From Companilactobacillus versmoldensis DSM 14857 = KCTC 3814 (GTDB lineage: Bacteria > Bacillota > Bacilli > Lactobacillales > Lactobacillaceae), in NCBI RefSeq assembly GCF_001434295.1, contig NZ_AZFA01000018.1, positions 1 to 43,455 of the forward strand: DNA of 43,455 nt, read 5' to 3'. The notes beneath the pieces were generated by a model that was given only the letters and a program-made list of their open reading frames with translations, searched no databases and was not told where the DNA came from. Numbering within the stretch: the first letter of the stretch is position 1; each line of letters starts with the position of its first letter. Below, piece after piece: positions 9,641-18,435 of the stretch. The position numbers were made by a program, and so were the translations under genes.

Positions 9641-11722
9641 GTGCCATCATCTAAAAATCTGGTGATCGTAGAGTCACCATCGAAAGCAAAAACAATTGAA
9701 AAGTATCTGGGACGAAATTATCATGTCATTGCCAGTTTAGGACACGTCCGTGACTTGCCCAAGAGTCAAATGGGTGTTGATATTGATCATGATTATCAAC
9801 CCAAATACATTTCGATTCGTGGTAAAGGTCCGGTCATTAAGGATCTAAAAAAAGAAGCTAAGAAAGCTAAAAGAGTATATCTGGCAGCCGATCCGGATCG
9901 TGAAGGAGAGGCTATCGCTTGGCATGTATCGCACTTGTTAGGTTTAGACGTTGAAGGAAAGAATCGTGTCGTCTTTAACGAAATCACTAAGGATACTGTT
10001 AAACAAGCTTTCAAGAGTCCAAGAAGCATCGACATGAACTTAGTTGATGCTCAACAAGCTAGACGTATTTTAGACCGTCTAGTGGGATATTCGATCTCAC
10101 CGATCCTTTGGGCTAAAGTAAAAAAAGGCTTGAGTGCTGGACGTGTTCAGTCGATTGCCTTGAAATTAGTTATTGAACGTGAGAATTCAATTAAAAAATT
10201 CGTTCCTGAAGAATATTGGACTATCGAGTCGGTCTTCAAACATAATCGTAATAAATTTTCTGCTAACTTTTATGGTTTGAACCATAAGAAGTTAGCATTG
10301 AAAAACAATGATAAGGTCCAAGAAATATTAGGTCAGATCGATAAAAATGCTGATTTTGATGTTGAAAAGGTTACTAAAAAGGAACGGAAGAGATTCCCAG
10401 CTGCACCATTTACAACTAGTTCACTTCAACAAGAAGCTAATAGAAAATTAAATTTCAAAACTCGTAAGACCATGATGATCGCCCAACAATTATATGAAGG
10501 GATCAATCTAGGTCGTAAAGAAGGAACTGTTGGTTTAATTACCTATATGCGTACTGACTCAAAACGTATCTCTAAAGTTGCTCAAACAGAAGCTTCTAAA
10601 TTCATTCACGAAGAATACGGTGAACCATTCGCTGCAGTGAAGATGCGTAAAGATAAAAACCAAGAGGGTGCACAAGACGCCCATGAGGCTATCCGTCCTT
10701 CTTCTATTTATCGGACGCCTAAGTCACTGAAGGAGATTTTGACCCGAGACCAATATCGTCTTTATGATCTTATCTGGTCACGATTTGCTGCCAGCCAAAT
10801 GACTCCAGCCGTTTTTGATACTATGGCTGTTGATATTACTCAAAACAAGGTCATGTTCAGAGCCAACGGTTCTAAAATGAAGTTTGAAGGTTATCGTAAG
10901 GTCTACCAAAGCACTTCCGAATCTAGTAAAAAAGATAATATTTTGCCAGATTTGAATGAAGGCGACAAAGTAAAATTACAATCAAATGATCCGGCTCAAC
11001 ATTTTACACAGCCACCCGCAAGATATACTGAAGCTTCATTAGTTAAAGCCTTGGAAGAAAATGGTGTGGGACGTCCTTCAACTTATGCTCCAACAATCGA
11101 TACTATCCAACGTCGTTATTATGTAAAATTAAACGGTAAGAGTTTTGAGCCAACCGAACTCGGTGGGATCGTCGATAATTTGATTCAAGAGTATTTCCCT
11201 GACATCGTTAATGTTGATTTCACTGCTAATTTGGAAGATGAACTTGATCATATCGAAGATGGCAAAGAGGATTGGGTTCAAGTTGTTGATCGATATTACA
11301 AGCCGTTCGAAAAAGAATTGAAATCGGCTGAGGATACGATTGAAAAAGTGCAGATCAAGGATGAACCTGCCGGGATCGACTGTGATATCTGTGGTGCACC
11401 AATGGTCATCAAATTAGGAAGATACGGCAAGTTCTACGCTTGTTCGCGTTTCCCAGATTGTCGGAACACCAAGCCAATCGTTAAAGAGATCGGTGTAACT
11501 TGCCCTAAGTGTCAAAAGGGACAGGTTATTGAAAGAAAGTCTAAAAAGAACCGGATCTTCTACGGTTGTTCACGTTATCCAGAATGTGACTTTGTTTCAT
11601 GGGACAAGCCGATCGGCCGTAATTGTCCTAAAGACCAACATTATTTGGTTGAAAAGAAGGTCAAGGGTGGACGTCAAGTAGTTTGTCCTAATGGCGACTA
11701 TAAAGAAGACGTTCAAAAATAA
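9641..11722 (+). CDS. topA: DNA topoisomerase I
   Basis: This type IA topoisomerase relaxes negative supercoils by single-strand passage. The Toprim domain starts with [20 protein letters not shown] (Glu11) and contains [12 protein letters not shown]. The active-site tyrosine is Tyr302 in [10 protein letters not shown]. The C terminus has two four-cysteine zinc ribbons (CDICGAP...CSRFPDC and CPKCQKG...CSRYPEC) and a third, degenerate one keeping only two cysteines (CPKDQ...VVCPN). GTG occurs at both 9635 and 9641. AAAGGAG ends three bases before the first and nine before the second, so I chose the second, which costs only two residues. Its stop overlaps the xerC start as TAATG. Confidence 0.97.
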   Translation: MPSSKNLVIVESPSKAKTIEKYLGRNYHVIASLGHVRDLPKSQMGVDIDHDYQPKYISIRGKGPVIKDLKKEAKKAKRVYLAADPDREGEAIAWHVSHLLGLDVEGKNRVVFNEITKDTVKQAFKSPRSIDMNLVDAQQARRILDRLVGYSISPILWAKVKKGLSAGRVQSIALKLVIERENSIKKFVPEEYWTIESVFKHNRNKFSANFYGLNHKKLALKNNDKVQEILGQIDKNADFDVEKVTKKERKRFPAAPFTTSSLQQEANRKLNFKTRKTMMIAQQLYEGINLGRKEGTVGLITYMRTDSKRISKVAQTEASKFIHEEYGEPFAAVKMRKDKNQEGAQDAHEAIRPSSIYRTPKSLKEILTRDQYRLYDLIWSRFAASQMTPAVFDTMAVDITQNKVMFRANGSKMKFEGYRKVYQSTSESSKKDNILPDLNEGDKVKLQSNDPAQHFTQPPARYTEASLVKALEENGVGRPSTYAPTIDTIQRRYYVKLNGKSFEPTELGGIVDNLIQEYFPDIVNVDFTANLEDELDHIEDGKEDWVQVVDRYYKPFEKELKSAEDTIEKVQIKDEPAGIDCDICGAPMVIKLGRYGKFYACSRFPDCRNTKPIVKEIGVTCPKCQKGQVIERKSKKNRIFYGCSRYPECDFVSWDKPIGRNCPKDQHYLVEKKVKGGRQVVCPNGDYKEDVQK

Positions 11723-12621
11723 TGCTTGAACAAAAATTATTAGATCAGTTCGTTGACTATTTAGTAGTCAATCGACACTATTCCGAAGATACTAAGAAGT
11801 CATATTTAGAAGACATCAATAACTTTGTTGAATGCCTTGACCAAAATGGAGGCTTTAAAGGATTTACTGCTGTGAATCGTTTCGACGTCGAGACATATTT
11901 AACTTTCATGGATGAAAAAAATTATGCCGACGGAACGATTGCCAGACGGATTTCATCTTTGAGGTCATTCTTTAACTTCTTAGTCCGAAACGATGCCGTA
12001 AAAAATAATCCCTTTGAATTAGTTCAACTGCGTCGCAAAGGACGTAAGTTGCCACGTTTCTTCTATGAAAAAGAAATGCAACAATTATTTGAAGCTGTCA
12101 AAGGTGATGACTTGTTGTCGATCCGTAATTCCGCTTTGTTAGAATTACTTTATGCTACTGGCATGCGAGTCAGCGAGTGTTCCAATCTGACTATGTCACA
12201 GCTCGATTTCACTAATGGGATCGTGTTGATCCACGGGAAGGGCGATAAGGACCGTTACGTCCCGTTTGGAGAATATGCTCAAACTGCTTTAAAAAAATAT
12301 TTCGAAGAATCCCGAACTGTTTTAATGAAGCAATATGATCAAGACCACGACTTTGTTTTCATCAATAGTCGTGGTCAGCAATTGACTAGTCGGGGGATCG
12401 AATATATTTTGAATAAAGTTATCAAGCAAACTAGTTTGACAGCTGATATTCATCCCCATATGATCAGGCATACTTTTGCGACTCATCTTTTGGATAACGG
12501 TGCAGATTTGCGGACGGTCCAAGAGATGCTCGGGCATTCGAGTTTATCGACGACACAGATTTATACGCACGTTACTATGGAACATTTACAAAAAGATTAT
12601 AAAAAATATTTTCCAAGATAA
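11722..12621 (+). CDS. xerC: Tyrosine recombinase XerC
   Basis: XerC works with XerD at dif to resolve chromosome dimers. An N-terminal SAM-like DNA-binding domain (residues 1-90) is followed by a complete catalytic domain: Arg in YATGMRVSE, Lys in HGKGDKDR, HxxR in HPHMIRHTFATHLL, His in MLGHSSLSTTQ, and the nucleophile Tyr in IYTHV. The length of 299 residues is normal. The start ATG shares a base with the topA stop and hslV follows after 15 bases. The xerC-hslV-hslU order matches codV-clpQ-clpY in Bacillus, which supports the XerC assignment over XerD. Confidence 0.95.
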   Translation: MLEQKLLDQFVDYLVVNRHYSEDTKKSYLEDINNFVECLDQNGGFKGFTAVNRFDVETYLTFMDEKNYADGTIARRISSLRSFFNFLVRNDAVKNNPFELVQLRRKGRKLPRFFYEKEMQQLFEAVKGDDLLSIRNSALLELLYATGMRVSECSNLTMSQLDFTNGIVLIHGKGDKDRYVPFGEYAQTALKKYFEESRTVLMKQYDQDHDFVFINSRGQQLTSRGIEYILNKVIKQTSLTADIHPHMIRHTFATHLLDNGADLRTVQEMLGHSSLSTTQIYTHVTMEHLQKDYKKYFPR

Positions 12622-12636
12622 GAGAGGATCTACTAT

Positions 12637-13161
12637 ATGACAACTATTTTAGCTGTAAAACATAACGGTAAAACTGCCATCGCTGGTGATGGACAAGTTA
12701 CATTGAGTGAAAAATTCATCATGAAGGGCAGTGCCCACAAAATCAGACGAATCTTTGATGACCAAGTTATCATTGGTTTCGCTGGTGGTGTTGCTGATGC
12801 GATCACTTTACAAGACTGGCTTGAAAAGAAATTAAAGGCCTATTCTGGTAATTTGAAACGTGCAGCAGTTGAATTAGCTCAAGATTGGCGCAAAGATCCT
12901 CAATTGCAAAAACTTGAAGCCATGCTTATTGCCTTAGATAAGGATAATGTCTTGCTTATCTCTGGTAGTGGGGAAGTGATCGAACCGGATGAAGATGTCA
13001 TTTCTATCGGTTCAGGTGGTAACTTTGCTCAAGCTGCAGCTGTTGCTATGCAAAGACACTCTAAGGATATGACTGCTGAAGAAATTGCCCGTGAAGGTGT
13101 GAATATTGCCTCAGGAATAGATATTTTCACAAACACAAATATTATTACAGACAAATTTTAG
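12637..13161 (+). CDS. hslV: HslV (ClpQ) peptidase subunit
   Basis: HslV forms a double hexamer with proteasome-beta fold that degrades proteins unfolded by HslU. After removal of Met1 the N-terminal residue is Thr2, the nucleophile (TTILAVKHNGK). Further signatures are AGDGQVTLSEKFIMKGSAHKIRR with the active-site Lys region, GFAGGVADA, and SIGSGGNFAQAAA. The length of 174 residues is standard. GAGAGGATC precedes the ATG. hslU lies 13 bases downstream. Confidence 0.97.
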   Translation: MTTILAVKHNGKTAIAGDGQVTLSEKFIMKGSAHKIRRIFDDQVIIGFAGGVADAITLQDWLEKKLKAYSGNLKRAAVELAQDWRKDPQLQKLEAMLIALDKDNVLLISGSGEVIEPDEDVISIGSGGNFAQAAAVAMQRHSKDMTAEEIAREGVNIASGIDIFTNTNIITDKF

Positions 13162-13174
13162 AGGAGATTCATTA

Positions 13175-14614
13175 ATGGAAAATTTAACTCCAAAACAAAT
13201 AGTTCAACAATTAGATGATTATATTATTGGCCAAGATGCTGCTAAAAAATCAGTGGCTATTGCTTTATATAACCGTTATCGTCGGATGCAAGTACCAGAT
13301 AAGATGCAACAAGAGATCACACCTAAGAATCTGATGATGATCGGACCTACTGGTGTTGGTAAAACTGAGATCGCTCGTCGACTAGCTAAAATCGTCAAAG
13401 CTCCATTTGTTAAAGTTGAAGCAACCAAGTTTACTGAAGTTGGCTATGTCGGACGTGACGTTGAGTCAATGGTCCGTGACTTGATGGATGTTGCGGTAAC
13501 AATGGAAGAAGACGAAAAATACGCTGAGATAAGACCTGATATCGAGCGCAAAGTTAACAAGAAATTAGTTAAATTGATCGTTCCGGCGATTAAAAAAGAA
13601 ACCAAAGAAGCTAATGGTGGGATGAACGATTTCATGTCGATGTTGACAAACATGAACAATTCATCAAATCTTGGCGATATGTTCAAGAATGGTAATAATG
13701 ATGATGGCGGAGACCCTGATGAAGGTCGTGACGTGACTGATGATATCCGTAACCAACGTTTGTCAGTCAAGGAACAACTAGACAAGGGCCTGCTAGAAGA
13801 CCACGACGTTACTATTCAAGTGGAAGAATCCAGAAAAGCCCCAATGAATGACCAAATGCAACAAATGGGTATTGACATGGGAAGTATGATGGATTCGATC
13901 ATGCCTAAGAAGATGATCTCACGTACTTTGCCTGTCAAAGATGCTCGTGAGGTCCTGATCCGTCAAGAGTCTGCTAAACGTGTCGACCATGATGAGATCT
14001 ATCAAGGTGCTATCAATCGGACAGAAAACAACGGGATCATCTTTATTGATGAGTTCGATAAGATCACTGCCGGTGACAAACATACTTCCGGAGAAGTTTC
14101 TCGTGAAGGTGTCCAACGTGATATCTTACCAATCGTTGAAGGTTCACAGATCAATACTAAATATGGCGCAGTCAGAACTGATCACATTCTCTTTATTGCA
14201 TCAGGTGCCTTTGCTGACAGTAAACCTAGTGATCTGATCGCCGAATTGCAAGGCCGTTTCCCAATTCGTGTTGAGTTAAAAGACTTGACTGAAAAAGACT
14301 TTATCCAGATCTTGACTAAGCCTGATAATGCCTTGACAAAACAATACGTTGCTTTAACTAAGGCTGATGGTATCAACTTAGTATTTACTAAAGAAGCGGT
14401 TGAAGAAATAGCTCAAGTTGCTTTTGATTTAAATAATACCAATCAAAATATTGGTGCCAGAAGATTATCAACAGTTTTGGAAAAGATCTTAGCTGATATT
14501 CTTTATGAAGGTCCAGATATGCAGATGGGTGATGTTACTATTACACGTGAATACGTCAAGAAACAAGTCGGTAAGATCGTTTCTGATAAAGACCTTTCAC
14601 GTTACATCCTGTAG
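13175..14614 (+). CDS. hslU: HslU (ClpY) ATPase subunit
   Basis: This AAA+ unfoldase partners HslV. The N terminus TPKQIVQQLDDYIIGQDAAKKSVAIAL is diagnostic, Walker A is GPTGVGKT at 57-64, and Walker B is IIFIDEFDKI. The pore motif GYVGRDVES follows Walker A. An I domain of about 140 residues, rich in Asn, Met and Asp, separates the Walker motifs. The C-terminal tail DLSRYIL is the element that docks into HslV. The length is 479 residues. GAGGAGA precedes the ATG. In Bacillus the next gene is codY, but here an epimerase follows instead. Confidence 0.97.
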   Translation: MENLTPKQIVQQLDDYIIGQDAAKKSVAIALYNRYRRMQVPDKMQQEITPKNLMMIGPTGVGKTEIARRLAKIVKAPFVKVEATKFTEVGYVGRDVESMVRDLMDVAVTMEEDEKYAEIRPDIERKVNKKLVKLIVPAIKKETKEANGGMNDFMSMLTNMNNSSNLGDMFKNGNNDDGGDPDEGRDVTDDIRNQRLSVKEQLDKGLLEDHDVTIQVEESRKAPMNDQMQQMGIDMGSMMDSIMPKKMISRTLPVKDAREVLIRQESAKRVDHDEIYQGAINRTENNGIIFIDEFDKITAGDKHTSGEVSREGVQRDILPIVEGSQINTKYGAVRTDHILFIASGAFADSKPSDLIAELQGRFPIRVELKDLTEKDFIQILTKPDNALTKQYVALTKADGINLVFTKEAVEEIAQVAFDLNNTNQNIGARRLSTVLEKILADILYEGPDMQMGDVTITREYVKKQVGKIVSDKDLSRYIL

Positions 14615-14625
14615 AGGTGAAACTC

Positions 14626-15501
14626 ATGGAAACCTATACCATTCAAAATGATTATTTAAAGATTATCGTTTCAACAGCAGGCGCAGAGATCATCAGTATC
14701 ATCGATAGTTCCGATAATGAATTGATCTGGCAAGCTGACCCTAATATTTGGGGACGGCATGCACCAGTTCTTTTCCCGATCGTTGGCCGTTTGAATGATG
14801 ATCATTATTACTATCAAGAAAAGAAATACGATATGTCACAGCATGGTTTTGCTCGTGACCGTACTTTTAGCGTTGATTCGGCTAATGACAACAAATTGAT
14901 CCTCGAATTAGTTGATGATGAAGAGACTTTGAAAATTTATCCATTTCATTTTCAATTGCAAGTCATCTATCAACTAGTCAAAGATACTTTGCAGATCAGT
15001 TATGTCGTTAATAATCGTAGTCAATCAGAACCGATGTATTTCTCAATCGGCGCTCATCCAGGATTCTCGGTGCCTTTTGAGTCAGGATTGAATTATCAAG
15101 ACTATCATGTCTCCCTGACTCCTCAGGTCACACGGCCACGGATAACGTTGCGTGAGAACAATATCGATCTTAGTCAGGAAAAACGGGTCGATGATCAGGA
15201 TTTTGATTTGGATCATCAAGTTTTCGTTGACGATGCCCTGATTTATAGTTTGAGTGAGCCAACGGTTGTGACGATCTCGAACAATAAGGATCAGCGTACG
15301 ATCAACTTAGATACTGGAAATGCTCGTTTTGTCGGTATCTGGTCACAATATCCAGAAGAGGGTAATTTCGTCTGCATCGAACCTTGGTGGGGTATTGCTG
15401 ATAAGATCGATACTGATCATCAGTTGACTCATAAATATGGGATCAATGAGTTAGATCCAACTGAAAAATTTGAAGCTTATTATAGTATTTCCTTCAAGTA
15501 A
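14626..15501 (+). CDS. Aldose 1-epimerase family protein (LacX-like)
   Basis: This 291-residue protein of galactose-mutarotase fold has LFPIVGRLNDDHYYY and HGFARDRTF near the N terminus, the conserved FSIGAHPGFSVPF with a candidate catalytic His, and VCIEPWWGIAD towards the end, where Glu would be the catalytic base. These features fit the LacX-type subgroup rather than classical GalM. The ligand is unknown; it is probably a sugar or sugar phosphate. An upstream GTG (14617) is in frame but lies within the AGAGGTGA ribosome binding site of the ATG at 14626. It begins 11 bases after hslU, so it is the last gene of the topA operon. A strong bidirectional terminator follows. Confidence 0.88.
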   Translation: METYTIQNDYLKIIVSTAGAEIISIIDSSDNELIWQADPNIWGRHAPVLFPIVGRLNDDHYYYQEKKYDMSQHGFARDRTFSVDSANDNKLILELVDDEETLKIYPFHFQLQVIYQLVKDTLQISYVVNNRSQSEPMYFSIGAHPGFSVPFESGLNYQDYHVSLTPQVTRPRITLRENNIDLSQEKRVDDQDFDLDHQVFVDDALIYSLSEPTVVTISNNKDQRTINLDTGNARFVGIWSQYPEEGNFVCIEPWWGIADKIDTDHQLTHKYGINELDPTEKFEAYYSISFK

Positions 15502-15522
15502 TGATTGCTTAAAAGAATGCAA

Positions 15523-15567
15523 AAAAAGACTACTTTGACTGTTCTAATAACAGTAAAGTAGTCTTTT
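15523..15567. terminator. Bidirectional terminator between the LacX-like gene and plsY
   Basis: Inverted arms beginning AAAAAGACTACTTT and ending AAAGTAGTCTTTTT, extended by ACTGTT/AACAGT, form a long hairpin. A and T runs on the two sides let it work for both converging genes. The plsY stop codon falls inside the T run. Confidence 0.9.
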
Positions 15568-16208
15568 TATTTATCGGATTTATGGTTTTCCTTTTTTTGC
15601 TGACGCTTATAAGCTAAGCCAATCGGTACTAAGTTCTCTTTTCCCTTTAGTAGACGTTTGATATTAGGTATGTGGCGAGCATAGATGATGACTGTCACGA
15701 TTGCAGCTACAGTCGTTAAGATCCAATCATGGAAAAGTAGCGAGGCTAAAGTAAAAATCAAAATAGTTACTAAACTGCCGACACTGACCATGCTGGTAAC
15801 ATAGGTGATGAGTGCTAAGCAGATGAAACAAATTCCAAATAATAAGGGATTATAAGCTAACAATATCCCAGCACTAGTAGCAACGGCCTTGCCACCTTTG
15901 AATTCCAAGAAGATCGAATAGACGTGTCCTAAAACAGCAAATACTCCAACAAAAAGCATCAATCGATGATCTAATCCAAAGAACACTGGCATGAAGGCTC
16001 CTAAGGTACCCTTGAGGATATCAACGATCAGGACAACAGTACCGGCCAGTGGGCCAAAAACTCGGTAAGCATTAGTGGTACCAACGTTTCCACTACCATA
16101 CTCGAAGATATTTTTGTGAAAGAAAGCTTTTCCAACTATGTAGGCTGTCGGAAAGGAGCCAACTAGGTATGCTAAAATTATAGAGATAAGAAGTTTAGCT
16201 ATTAACAT
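15567..16208 (-). CDS. plsY: Acyl-phosphate:glycerol-3-phosphate acyltransferase PlsY
   Basis: PlsY transfers an acyl group from acyl-phosphate to glycerol-3-phosphate, the first membrane step of phospholipid synthesis. There are about five hydrophobic segments in 213 residues. The three cytoplasmic motifs are present: GSFPTAYIVGK with motif 1 residues, GSGNVGTTNAYRVFG, and FKGGKAVATSAG. The C-terminal tail is basic and soluble. The start has a weak ribosome binding site (GAGCGTGA). The gene is transcribed alone, opposite to its neighbours, and diverges from parE, the same arrangement seen in many Firmicutes. Confidence 0.96.
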   Translation of the reverse strand: MLIAKLLISIILAYLVGSFPTAYIVGKAFFHKNIFEYGSGNVGTTNAYRVFGPLAGTVVLIVDILKGTLGAFMPVFFGLDHRLMLFVGVFAVLGHVYSIFLEFKGGKAVATSAGILLAYNPLLFGICFICLALITYVTSMVSVGSLVTILIFTLASLLFHDWILTTVAAIVTVIIYARHIPNIKRLLKGKENLVPIGLAYKRQQKKENHKSDK

Positions 16209-16375
16209 AAAATCACGCTCATTTCTTAGTTATCTAGGTATATAAAGTTCGTAACAATAAGTCATCTTTTTACATGATACCTGTTTTTAGGAAAATTATT
16301 TACCCATTTTTGGAAAATTAACAAAAAATAAGAAATTAATTTTGAACATATGTTTGCTTTACTTTCTCGTATCCA

Positions 16376-16384
16376 TGCTATAAT
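16376..16384 (+). promoter_or_regulatory. Extended -10 promoter of parE-parC
   Basis: TGCTATAAT at 16376-16384 is a perfect extended -10 about 40 bases before the parE ATG. No good -35 is at the ideal distance; TTGCTT lies 19 bases upstream. The 217-base divergent region with plsY shows no other clear element. Confidence 0.65.
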
Positions 16385-16425
16385 TAACAATTGTTATCTA
16401 GCAATCTAAAAAAGGACTGATTTAA

Positions 16426-18429
16426 ATGCCTAAATCATCTTATGATGATTCATCAATTCAAATCCTTGAAGGATTAGAAGCAGTTCGTAAACGTCCTGGT
16501 ATGTATATCGGGTCAACTGATACTCGTGGTCTACATCACTTGGTTTACGAAATTGTCGACAATGCTGTCGACGAAGCTCTTTCAGGATTTGGTAAAGAAA
16601 TAAATGTCACACTTAATCATGACGGCAGTGTAACTGTAGTCGATCATGGACGGGGGATGCCAACAGGTATGCATTCTTCGGGGAAACCAACTATTGAAGT
16701 TATCTTAACGGTCTTACATGCCGGTGGTAAGTTCTCAGAAAATAGTTATAAGACTTCTGGTGGACTGCATGGTGTTGGTTCATCTGTAGTTAACGCTTTA
16801 TCTGAATGGATGACGGTCCGGGTCGTTCGGGATCATAAAGTCTATCAGGAAAAATTTGAAAAAGGTGGTCATCCTGTTGGTACTTTAAAGATGACCGGAA
16901 AGACGCGTGAAGACAGTGGAACGACTATCAGCTTCATGCCTGACGCCTCGATTTTTCAAACGATTAAATTCAATTTTGACACTTTAGCTGAACGTTTGCG
17001 GGAATCAGCTTTCCTACTTAAAGGCGTTAAGTTCACTATCACCGACAAACGGGGTGAAGAAGATAATCAGGAAATATTCCATTACGAAGATGGTATTCAG
17101 TCGTTCGTTAAATACTTGAACGAAGGCAAAGATACTTTAGGAAATATTTTCTACATTGAAGGCGAAAATTCCGACATTGAGATCGAATTTTCTGGTCAAT
17201 ACAATGATGGTTATTCCGAGAATATTATTTCATTTGTTAATAATGTTCGAACAGCAGATGGTGGTACTCACGAAGCTGGGATGAAGTCTGGTTTGACCAA
17301 AGCTTTCAATGATTATGCCCGTAAAGTTGGCTTACTAAAAGAAAGTAGCAAAAATCTTGAAGGTAGTGATGTCCGTGAAGGACTGTCAGCTATCATCTCC
17401 GTTCGTATCCCGGAAGAGATCCTTCAATTTGAAGGACAGACTAAGGGTAAATTGGGGACACCCCAAGCCCGTGGAGCTGTTGACCAATTAGTATATGAGC
17501 AGATGAGCTTTTATTTGATGGAGAATGGAGAACAGGCCCAGACATTAGTGAAAAAGGCTCTCAAAGCGCGTGAGGCACGTAATGCTGCCAGAAAAGCGCG
17601 GGAAACTACTCGTAATGGCCGGAAGAGCAAAAAAAATGACGGTTTATTGTCAGGTAAATTGACTCCTGCTCAGTCAAAGAACGCTGCTAAAAATGAATTG
17701 TTCCTAGTCGAGGGTGATTCTGCCGGTGGTTCAGCTAAGCAAGGTCGAGATCGGAAATTTCAAGCCATTTTGCCATTACGTGGTAAGGTCTTGAATACTC
17801 AAAAAGCAAAGCTCGAAGAGATCTATAAGAATGCCGAGATCAACACGATGATCTATACCATTGGTGCTGGTGTTGGTGCTGATTTCAAGTTAGAAGATCG
17901 TAATTATGACAAAGTTATTATCATGACCGATGCCGATGATGACGGTTCACATATCCAGATTCTATTGTTGACCTTCTTCTATCGCTATATGCGTCCTCTA
18001 GTTGAATCTGGACACGTTTATATTGCCTTACCACCTTTGTATAAATTGCAAAAGGGTCGTGGTGCTAAGACGAAGATCGAATACGCTTGGACACCTGACG
18101 AGTTAGCTGAAACCATCAAAACGATGGGTAAGGGCTATGAATTGCAACGATTCAAGGGCCTTGGTGAAATGAATGCTGATCAATTATGGCAGACAACCAT
18201 GGATCCTGAATCACGGATCTTGATCCGGGTAAATATCGATGATGCAGCTTTAGCTGAACGCCGCGTTACTACTTTGATGGGCGATAAAGTTAAACCTCGT
18301 CGTGATTGGATCGAAAAAAACGTCCGCTTTAACGGAACTGAAGAAGGCGACGACATTTTAGCAAAAGTCGATGATACAGATCATATCGACAAAAAAGTCG
18401 TTGACGATTTATTGAACAAGGATAGGTGA
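16426..18429 (+). CDS. parE: DNA topoisomerase IV subunit B
   Basis: This is the ATPase subunit of topoisomerase IV, which unlinks daughter chromosomes. The GHKL ATPase region shows EAVRKRPGMYIGST, EIVDNAVDEALSG and HGRGMPTG, then GGKFSENSYKTSGGLHGVG. The Toprim signature EGDSAGGSAKQGRDR starts at Glu429, followed by LPLRGKVLNTQKA and MTDADDDGSHI. At 667 residues, and directly followed by parC, it is ParE rather than GyrB. AAAGGA precedes the ATG. Confidence 0.97.
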   Translation: MPKSSYDDSSIQILEGLEAVRKRPGMYIGSTDTRGLHHLVYEIVDNAVDEALSGFGKEINVTLNHDGSVTVVDHGRGMPTGMHSSGKPTIEVILTVLHAGGKFSENSYKTSGGLHGVGSSVVNALSEWMTVRVVRDHKVYQEKFEKGGHPVGTLKMTGKTREDSGTTISFMPDASIFQTIKFNFDTLAERLRESAFLLKGVKFTITDKRGEEDNQEIFHYEDGIQSFVKYLNEGKDTLGNIFYIEGENSDIEIEFSGQYNDGYSENIISFVNNVRTADGGTHEAGMKSGLTKAFNDYARKVGLLKESSKNLEGSDVREGLSAIISVRIPEEILQFEGQTKGKLGTPQARGAVDQLVYEQMSFYLMENGEQAQTLVKKALKAREARNAARKARETTRNGRKSKKNDGLLSGKLTPAQSKNAAKNELFLVEGDSAGGSAKQGRDRKFQAILPLRGKVLNTQKAKLEEIYKNAEINTMIYTIGAGVGADFKLEDRNYDKVIIMTDADDDGSHIQILLLTFFYRYMRPLVESGHVYIALPPLYKLQKGRGAKTKIEYAWTPDELAETIKTMGKGYELQRFKGLGEMNADQLWQTTMDPESRILIRVNIDDAALAERRVTTLMGDKVKPRRDWIEKNVRFNGTEEGDDILAKVDDTDHIDKKVVDDLLNKDR

Positions 18430-18435
18430 TAAATA

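Noticed and set aside
13444-13785. 113-codon open frame antisense to hslU, the longest of the antisense frames inside clear genes
   Set aside because: Its composition mirrors the sense strand of hslU, it has no ribosome binding site, and hslU is certain. It is a shadow frame.
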